Of a stretch of 10,323 nucleotides of DNA, positions 6,670 to 10,323 are shown in pieces (the first letter of the stretch is position 1; every line of letters begins with the position of its first letter). The notes below the pieces were generated by a model. That model was not told where the DNA came from, ran no database searches, and saw only the letters and a list, made by a program, of their open reading frames with translations. Origin of the DNA: Actinomycetota bacterium (lineage in GTDB: Bacteria > Actinomycetota > Actinomycetes > Streptosporangiales > Streptosporangiaceae); contig PMST01000257.1 of NCBI GenBank assembly GCA_003168295.1, positions 6,940 to 17,262 of the forward strand. Reading direction: 5' to 3'. A program made the translations under genes and the position numbers.

Positions 6670-7511
6670 GTCAGGCCGTGCACGCCGGGCAGCCAGGGCT
6701 GTCCGGCGCAGGCCGGCTGGACATGACGGGCCTGCGGGACGCGCTGCACGCGGAATGGACCAAGCTGCGCACGGTGGCCGCCCCGGCCTGGCTGCTGGCC
6801 GGCACCATCGTGGCGACCGTGGCCGTCAGCACCGCCGCGACGGCCGCGGTCCGGTGCCCGTCCGGCACTGGCTGCCCGGTGGACACCACCAAGCTCAGCC
6901 TGACCGGGATCCAGGCCGGCCAGGCGATCGTCGCCGTCCTGGCCGTGCTGGCGATCAGCGGCGAGTACAGCACCGGCATGATCCGCATCACGCTGGCGGC
7001 GATGCCGCGCCGGTCCGCCGTGCTGGCCGCCAAGGCGATCCTGGTGGCCGGCCTGGTGCTGGCCGCCGGGGCCATCGCCGTCGGCGGATCGGTGCTGGCC
7101 GGGCGGATCCTCCTGCCCGGCCACGGCTTCACCGCCGCGCGCGGCTTTCCGCTGGAGTCGCTGGCCGATGGGCCGACGCTGCGCGCCGCGGCCGGCTCGG
7201 TCCTCTACCTTGCCCTGATCGCCCTGCTCAGCCTCGGCATCGCCACGCTCGTCCGGGAATCCGCCGCCGCCATCGGCGTCGTCCTCGGGCTGCTCTACCT
7301 TTCTCCGATCATCCTGGGTGTCGTGACCGACCCGGTCTGGTCCCACCGGCTCGAGCGGTACGCGCCGATGAGCGCCGGGCTGACCATCCAGGACACCACC
7401 GGCCTGCGCAGCCTGCCGATCAGCCCGTGGGGCGGCCTCGGCATGCTCGCGGCCTGGGCCGCGGCCGCGCTGCTGGCCGGGGGCCTGCTCCTGCGGTGGC
7501 GCGACGCGTGA
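6666..7511 (+). CDS. ABC-2 type permease, standard length
   Basis: 281 residues. The start is ATG 6666, overlapping the previous stop by 4 bp (ATGA) with a GGAGGG Shine-Dalgarno just upstream; the frame is open further 5', but only antisense-like sequence would be added. HAEWTKLRT (28-36) mirrors the first permease's AEWTKFRT. Six hydrophobic segments are visible at about 41-61, 84-98, 120-146, 176-196, 199-220 and 255-276. SGEYSTGMIRITLAAMPRRSAVLAAK (98-123) is the conserved ABC-2 element also found in the first permease. The TM1-TM2 loop is only about 20 residues long, with the pair C64/C70. The two permeases thus look like paralogues that differ by the lectin-like insertion, and probably form a heterodimer with two copies of the ATPase. 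The transported substrate cannot be read from the sequence. Confidence 0.93.
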   Translation: MSQAVHAGQPGLSGAGRLDMTGLRDALHAEWTKLRTVAAPAWLLAGTIVATVAVSTAATAAVRCPSGTGCPVDTTKLSLTGIQAGQAIVAVLAVLAISGEYSTGMIRITLAAMPRRSAVLAAKAILVAGLVLAAGAIAVGGSVLAGRILLPGHGFTAARGFPLESLADGPTLRAAAGSVLYLALIALLSLGIATLVRESAAAIGVVLGLLYLSPIILGVVTDPVWSHRLERYAPMSAGLTIQDTTGLRSLPISPWGGLGMLAAWAAAALLAGGLLLRWRDA

Positions 7512-8908
7512 GCACGAACCCCGCCGTGGACACCGCCCCCGGCATGAGTGCCCCGGCCGTCGGCGGACGTCCGCCGTGGCTGCTCAGGAGGCTCTTTCCG
7601 CTGCTCGCCACGGTCGTGATGATCATCATCGGGATGGCGGGCACGATCTGGGGACCCCGCTATTACGGGAAATCGGCGTGGGCGCTGCCCGATGACCTGT
7701 GGGGGACGATGATCGCGGCCCAGCGACTTGTGCACCTCAACCTGGCCGGCCTCTACACCCCGCCCACCCAGCTGGTCTCTCTTCCCGGGGCGGCCGTCAT
7801 CCTGATCCCGGTGGTCGCGCTCATCGACGCGGCCGGGCTCCGCCTAGGGCTGCCGGACGCGCACGCCGCCCATCCCGGCACATGGCTGCTGGCCGGGCCT
7901 TACCAGGTCGCCATCTCCGCCGTCGTCCTGTTCGCCGCCGACGCGATCGCCGAACGTCTCGGCGTGACCCGCCCCCGGCGTTTCCTGCTCGCCGCCGCAA
8001 GCGCGACCGCGCTGTGGAGCGTCACCATCCGGTGGGGCCACCCAGAAGACGCCGTGGCGACCGGCCTGCTGCTCTACGCCATCCTGGCCCTGTCCGAGGC
8101 CAGGACCAGCCGGGCCGCCTGGCTGGCCGGGGTGGCGGTGGCGATCCAGCCGCTCGTCCTGCTCGCGTTTCCCGTCCTGCTCACCGTCGTCAGCCCGCGG
8201 CGGCTGCCCGGCTTCCTTACCAGGGGTGCCGCTCCCGGTGTGCTGCTGCTGGCGGCCGCCGCCGCGGCCAACTGGACGGCCACCATCCACGCGGTGACCA
8301 GCCAGCCCAATTCACCGCGGATCGACCATCCCACCCCGTGGATCTACCTGGCGCCCCACCTGGCCGACGGCCAGGTCGCCGCCGGGCCCGCCCGGATCCT
8401 GGCGCTGATCGCGGCCTGCGGATGCGGCCTCCTCGCCTGGCACAGCTGGCGGGCCCGCGACATGACCTCCAGCGCCCCAAGCCCCCCTAGAGCCACCGGG
8501 GCCGCAGGATGGAGTCCGGACAGGCTGTCGGAGGTGCTGTGGTGGACCGCGGTGGCCCTGGCCCTGCGCTCCGTATTCGAGCCCGTGATGGTCGCCTACT
8601 ACCTGTGGCCGCCGCTGGCGCTGGCTCTGATTCCGGCGTCCCGGGACTGGACTCGCCTGCTCAGCGCGGGTATCACCGCCGTCGGCCTCACGTTCTTCTC
8701 GCAGATCCACTGGTATAACCCGTGGAGCTGGTGGACCCCGATGATCGCCGTCCTAGCCCTCACCCTCTTCTTTGCCCGTCCCAGACGGGTCGACCGCAGA
8801 CGGGTCAGCCGGGGACAGCTCAACCGGGGAGGGGGATCTCGGCTCGGCTCGGCGGCGCAGGTGCTGCCAGAGCCGGGGGAGCAGTTCATCGCGGACAGCG
8901 CGCCATGA
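7508..8908 (+). CDS. Polytopic membrane protein resembling GT-C (GT87-like) glycosyltransferases
   Basis: 466 residues from GTG 7508, which overlaps the preceding TGA by 4 bp, the same coupling as the rest of the operon. About nine to ten hydrophobic segments are seen from 29 to 423. The first non-membrane loop contains WGPRYYGKSAW and the acidic pair D62/D63 in LPDDLW, where GT-C enzymes carry their catalytic acidic residues. RWGHPEDAV (176-184) and FEPVMVAYYLWPPLALAL (358-375) recall conserved elements of polyprenol-phosphate-dependent mannosyltransferases. If so, it would transfer a sugar from a lipid carrier on the outer membrane face. The soluble tail after about residue 424 (RRVDRRRVSR and onward) is basic and repetitive, and is encoded antisense to the 3' end of the aldolase-like gene. 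The membrane-protein call is secure; the glycosyltransferase link is moderate inference, and an unrelated transporter accessory protein remains possible. Confidence 0.82.
   Translation: MSTNPAVDTAPGMSAPAVGGRPPWLLRRLFPLLATVVMIIIGMAGTIWGPRYYGKSAWALPDDLWGTMIAAQRLVHLNLAGLYTPPTQLVSLPGAAVILIPVVALIDAAGLRLGLPDAHAAHPGTWLLAGPYQVAISAVVLFAADAIAERLGVTRPRRFLLAAASATALWSVTIRWGHPEDAVATGLLLYAILALSEARTSRAAWLAGVAVAIQPLVLLAFPVLLTVVSPRRLPGFLTRGAAPGVLLLAAAAAANWTATIHAVTSQPNSPRIDHPTPWIYLAPHLADGQVAAGPARILALIAACGCGLLAWHSWRARDMTSSAPSPPRATGAAGWSPDRLSEVLWWTAVALALRSVFEPVMVAYYLWPPLALALIPASRDWTRLLSAGITAVGLTFFSQIHWYNPWSWWTPMIAVLALTLFFARPRRVDRRRVSRGQLNRGGGSRLGSAAQVLPEPGEQFIADSAP
8753..8908. other. 156-bp tail-to-tail antisense coding overlap
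   Basis: The plus-strand GT-C-like gene ends at TGA 8906-8908 and the minus-strand aldolase-like gene ends at TAG (complement of 8753-8755). Neither frame has an earlier stop, so both tails are coded from the same 156 bp. In each protein most of the overlap encodes sequence beyond the recognisable fold: a basic tail on one, and the last core helix plus an acidic, Pro-rich tail on the other. There is no room for a conventional terminator between the genes. Confidence 0.8.
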
Positions 8909-9610
8909 CGCGACCTCCGCGGCGGAAAGCGGCGTGACCAGGCCGGCCGCCGCCGCGGCGTGAGCCGCGAGGTAGACATCGCAGGCGGCGGCGAGCAGCC
9001 ACATCCGGGCCACCGCGATACCCGCCGTCGCGCCCAGGGTGAGGGCGCCGTTGCCGCGCAACAGCAGCGCCTCGCCGGCCGGGAGGCTGCGGGCCGCGGA
9101 CTCGGCGAGCTCGAGCGACCTGAGCAGGACAGCGCCGTCGTGCACGGGTACGGTTTCGCCGAGCCACGCGGCCTGGCCGTGCAGCGGGACCAGTGAGGTG
9201 ACCGTCGCCGCCGCGGCGAACGAGCTGGCGGGCTGGGCCCGGGCGATCGCCAGCGCGTCGGGGCGGGCGCGGTAAAGGGCGAGGTGCGCCCAGGCCTCCG
9301 CCGGGACGCCCGCGGGGAGGTCCCCGGGGGCGCGGGCCGCGAGCGGAACCTCCAGCACGCCGGACTCGGTGACCAGGGCCAGGTCCGCGGCGGGCGTGAT
9401 CAGCATCGACGACCCCGAGCGGGCGGACACGTGCCCGTAGGCGGTGACCAGCCCCAGCCGTGCCAGCACGTTGGCAGCCTCGGCGACCTCGACCCGAAGA
9501 ACCCGAAGTCCCCGGAGAACCTGAGGACCCGGAGGCACCTGAGGACCCCGAGGCACCTGAAGGCCCCGATCAGCCTGCTGACCCTGCTGTCCTGATGATG
9601 CCGGAATCAC
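8753..9610 (-). CDS. Class II aldolase/adducin-family protein lacking the usual metal-binding histidines
   Basis: 285 residues. The start is GTG (complement of 9608-9610), supported by GGGAAGGGGA on the minus strand (complement of 9619-9628) eight bases upstream. Residues 17-40 are a low-complexity QVPxGP-type repeat. The aldolase core runs from about 41 to 252, with LGLVTAYGHVSAR (52-64), LITPAADLALV, a helix containing E104 (AEAWAHLALYRARPD), ALLLRGNGALTLG (181-193) and a helical end at ELLPRLWQHLRR. In fuculose/ribulose-phosphate aldolases the metal is held by an HTHP pair and an RGHG histidine. Here the equivalents are R124, Q126 (IARAQP) and N187 (RGNG), so zinc chemistry of that type is not expected. 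A related aldolase-like subfamily with ARAQP/RGNG motifs may exist. The C-terminal tail (255-285) is Pro/Asp/Ser-rich and overlaps the convergent gene. A partner role beside the dioxygenase gene is possible. Confidence 0.85.
   Translation of the reverse strand: MIPASSGQQGQQADRGLQVPRGPQVPPGPQVLRGLRVLRVEVAEAANVLARLGLVTAYGHVSARSGSSMLITPAADLALVTESGVLEVPLAARAPGDLPAGVPAEAWAHLALYRARPDALAIARAQPASSFAAAATVTSLVPLHGQAAWLGETVPVHDGAVLLRSLELAESAARSLPAGEALLLRGNGALTLGATAGIAVARMWLLAAACDVYLAAHAAAAAGLVTPLSAAEVASWRAVRDELLPRLWQHLRRRAEPRSPSPVELSPADPSAVDPSGTGKEEGEG
8782..8826. repeat. Three 15-bp tandem units inside the gene overlap
   Basis: CAGACGGGTCGACCG (8782-8796) is followed directly by CAGACGGGTCAGCCG (8797-8811), with two mismatches, and then by a more diverged unit, GGGACAGCTCAACCG (8812-8826). 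Fifteen is a multiple of three, so both overlapping proteins repeat with a five-residue period: RRVDR, RRVSR, GQLNR on the plus strand, and PVELS, PADPS, AVDPS on the minus strand. Confidence 0.7.
9502..9573. repeat. 18-bp tandem repeat encoding the N-terminus of the aldolase-like protein
   Basis: Four consecutive 18-bp units are visible: 9502-9519, 9520-9537, 9538-9555 and 9556-9573. The middle two (CCTGAGGACCCGGAGGCA and CCTGAGGACCCCGAGGCA) differ by one base; the outer ones are more diverged. A degenerate fifth copy may follow at 9574-9591. In the minus-strand gene this gives six-residue repeats (QVPRGP, QVPPGP, QVLRGL). The repeat lies between the Shine-Dalgarno-supported GTG start and the aldolase core. 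Confidence 0.78.
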
Positions 9611-9618
9611 CGTAGAGT

Positions 9619-9628
9619 TCCCCTTCCC
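9619..9628 (-). promoter_or_regulatory. Ribosome-binding site that fixes the aldolase-like start
   Basis: On the minus strand the sequence reads GGGAAGGGGA, eight bases before the GTG complementary to 9608-9610. It is the only good Shine-Dalgarno nearby. It supports translation from that GTG, and hence of the repeat-coded N-terminus, rather than from the in-frame GTG codons within the repeat. Confidence 0.6.
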
Positions 9629-9646
9629 AGATGCCCGCCTGCGTGT

Positions 9647-9666
9647 CTAAACTGTATGCAGTTTAG
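9647..9666. promoter_or_regulatory. Perfect palindromic operator in the divergent aldolase/dioxygenase intergenic region
   Basis: CTAAACTG (9647-9654) and CAGTTTAG (9659-9666) are perfect inverted repeats around a TATG spacer, giving a 20-bp site that is AT-rich in a very GC-rich window. The core CTGTATGCAG resembles the TTGTATACAA-type operators of FCD-class GntR regulators, although TetR, MarR or IclR proteins could also bind such a site. Each arm contains TAAACT, a TAnnnT -10-like hexamer, one on each strand (9648-9653 plus; complement of 9660-9665 minus). A bound repressor would therefore cover both divergent promoters. The regulator gene is not in the window. Confidence 0.68.
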
Positions 9667-9685
9667 TAGGAGAAGGGAAAGAGCC

Positions 9686-10323
9686 GTGATCTCAGGGCTG
9701 CACCATTACGCGCTGGAAGTACCGGACCTCGAGGTGGCCGAGGGCTTCCTGCAGGACTTCGGCCTGGAGACCGCCGAAAAGGACGGGTCGCTGGTCGCCA
9801 CGTGCCCCGGTCGTGATCAAGAGCAGGTGCGCCTCGTCCAGGCGGCGGCTAAGCGGCTGCATCACGTTACCTTCACTCTGCAGCCGGGCTCCATGGACTC
9901 GATCGCCGACGCGCTGGAGCGGGCCGGCACGCCGGTCATCGAGCCGCCGGCCGGCGCCACCGAAGACGGGTTGTGGATCCGCGACCCGGACGGCACCTCC
10001 GTCCAGCTGCTCGACGAACTCCAGGCTCCGGCCAGGCCGGCCGCGGATGTCCTGGTCAATATGGGCGGCAGCCGTCAGCGGATCGGCGTCGCGGCGTGGC
10101 CGGAAGCCGCCAAGGACGCAGCGCCGCAGCGGCTCGGGCACTCGCTGCTCTTCACGGCCCAGCCGCAGCAGATGACCGACTTCTACACCCAGGTGCTCGG
10201 GCTCCGGGTCAGCGACACGATCCACGGCCTGGTCACGTTCCTCAACGCCGGAGCCGGCGATCACCACGTCTTCGGCTTCATCGCCAGTACCCACCGGGGC
10301 TTCCATCACGCCAGCTTCGAGGT
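9686..10323 (+). CDS. Two-domain VOC / extradiol-dioxygenase-like protein, 5' part (runs off the window end)
   Basis: 212 codons are present from GTG 9686, with GAAGGG (9672-9677) eight bases upstream; the frame is open to the window edge. The first vicinal-oxygen-chelate domain (about 5-111) starts LHHYALEVPDLEVAEGFL, contains RLHHVTFTL (57-65) and ends IRDPDGTSVQLLDE. The second (from about 149) starts LGHSLLFTAQ with H152 and has DFYTQVLGLRVSD (165-177), followed by DHHVFGF and GFHHASFE (205-212). This pattern matches type I extradiol ring-cleavage dioxygenases such as BphC/XylE, where the second domain holds Fe(II) through two His and one Glu. H152 and H207 or H208 are the likely first two ligands; the Glu would lie beyond the window. 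The likely role is ring cleavage of a catechol-type compound. The substrate cannot be told, and a non-oxygenase VOC enzyme is possible. Gene and operator layout suggest co-regulation with the aldolase-like gene. Confidence 0.87.
   Translation, partial: MISGLHHYALEVPDLEVAEGFLQDFGLETAEKDGSLVATCPGRDQEQVRLVQAAAKRLHHVTFTLQPGSMDSIADALERAGTPVIEPPAGATEDGLWIRDPDGTSVQLLDELQAPARPAADVLVNMGGSRQRIGVAAWPEAAKDAAPQRLGHSLLFTAQPQQMTDFYTQVLGLRVSDTIHGLVTFLNAGAGDHHVFGFIASTHRGFHHASFE

Noticed and set aside
6549..7346. 265-codon minus-strand frame opposite the second permease
   Set aside because: The plus strand encodes the ABC-2 permease; the minus product is a Gln/Gly/Arg-rich shadow.
6641..7507. 5' extension of the GT-C-like frame upstream of GTG 7508
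   Set aside because: The added 289 codons are an out-of-frame reading of the second permease; the hydrophobic protein begins only after GTG 7508.
9692..10309. 205-codon minus-strand frame at the right end
   Set aside because: The plus strand in this stretch encodes a two-domain VOC protein with clear His motifs and a ribosome-binding site; the minus frame has neither.

Overview
The window comes from a GC-rich actinomycete. The evidence is the strong G/C bias at third codon positions, the frequent GTG and TTG starts, the many 4-bp ATGA/GTGA gene overlaps, and families typical of Actinomycetes (DUF3099, paired DUF427, DUF5996, NarL-type two-component systems with ABC-2 exporters). I cannot assign a genus. 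No rRNA, tRNA, CRISPR array, transposase or phage gene was recognised.

Layout. (1) At 1-110 on the minus strand is the 5' end of a small DUF3099 membrane protein. It diverges from a double-DUF427 protein whose likely start is GTG 175, not the more upstream ATGs. A DUF5996 protein follows at 980-1900. (2) At 1901-2005, between convergent genes, lies a perfect 15-bp inverted repeat, probably a bidirectional terminator or a dispersed repeat. (3) At 2006-3993 on the minus strand is a histidine kinase/response regulator pair (HisKA_3 and NarL/LuxR types) joined by a 4-bp TTGA overlap. (4) At 3994-4120 is a divergent control region with two strong GC palindromes. (5) At 4121-8908 on the plus strand is a four-gene operon in which every junction is a 4-bp ATGA/GTGA overlap: ABC ATPase, a large permease with an extracytoplasmic lectin-like (DUF1349/ConA-like) insertion of about 270 residues, a second permease, and a polytopic protein resembling GT-C glycosyltransferases.

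(6) At 8753-9610 on the minus strand is a class II aldolase-like protein. Its 3' end overlaps the operon's last gene by 156 bp, and its three expected metal-binding histidines are replaced. (7) A 75-bp divergent intergenic region holds a perfect 8-4-8 palindromic operator candidate. (8) From 9686 to the window edge is a two-domain VOC extradiol-dioxygenase-like gene, cut off at the edge.

How the genes may work together. The kinase and regulator probably control the divergent ABC operon, as in many actinomycete envelope-stress or antimicrobial-detoxification modules. The lectin-like domain on the exporter and the GT-C-like partner make a cell-envelope glycan or lipid-linked-sugar substrate an attractive but unproven idea. 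The aldolase-like and dioxygenase-like genes look like a separate, divergently controlled catabolic locus, perhaps for an aromatic compound.
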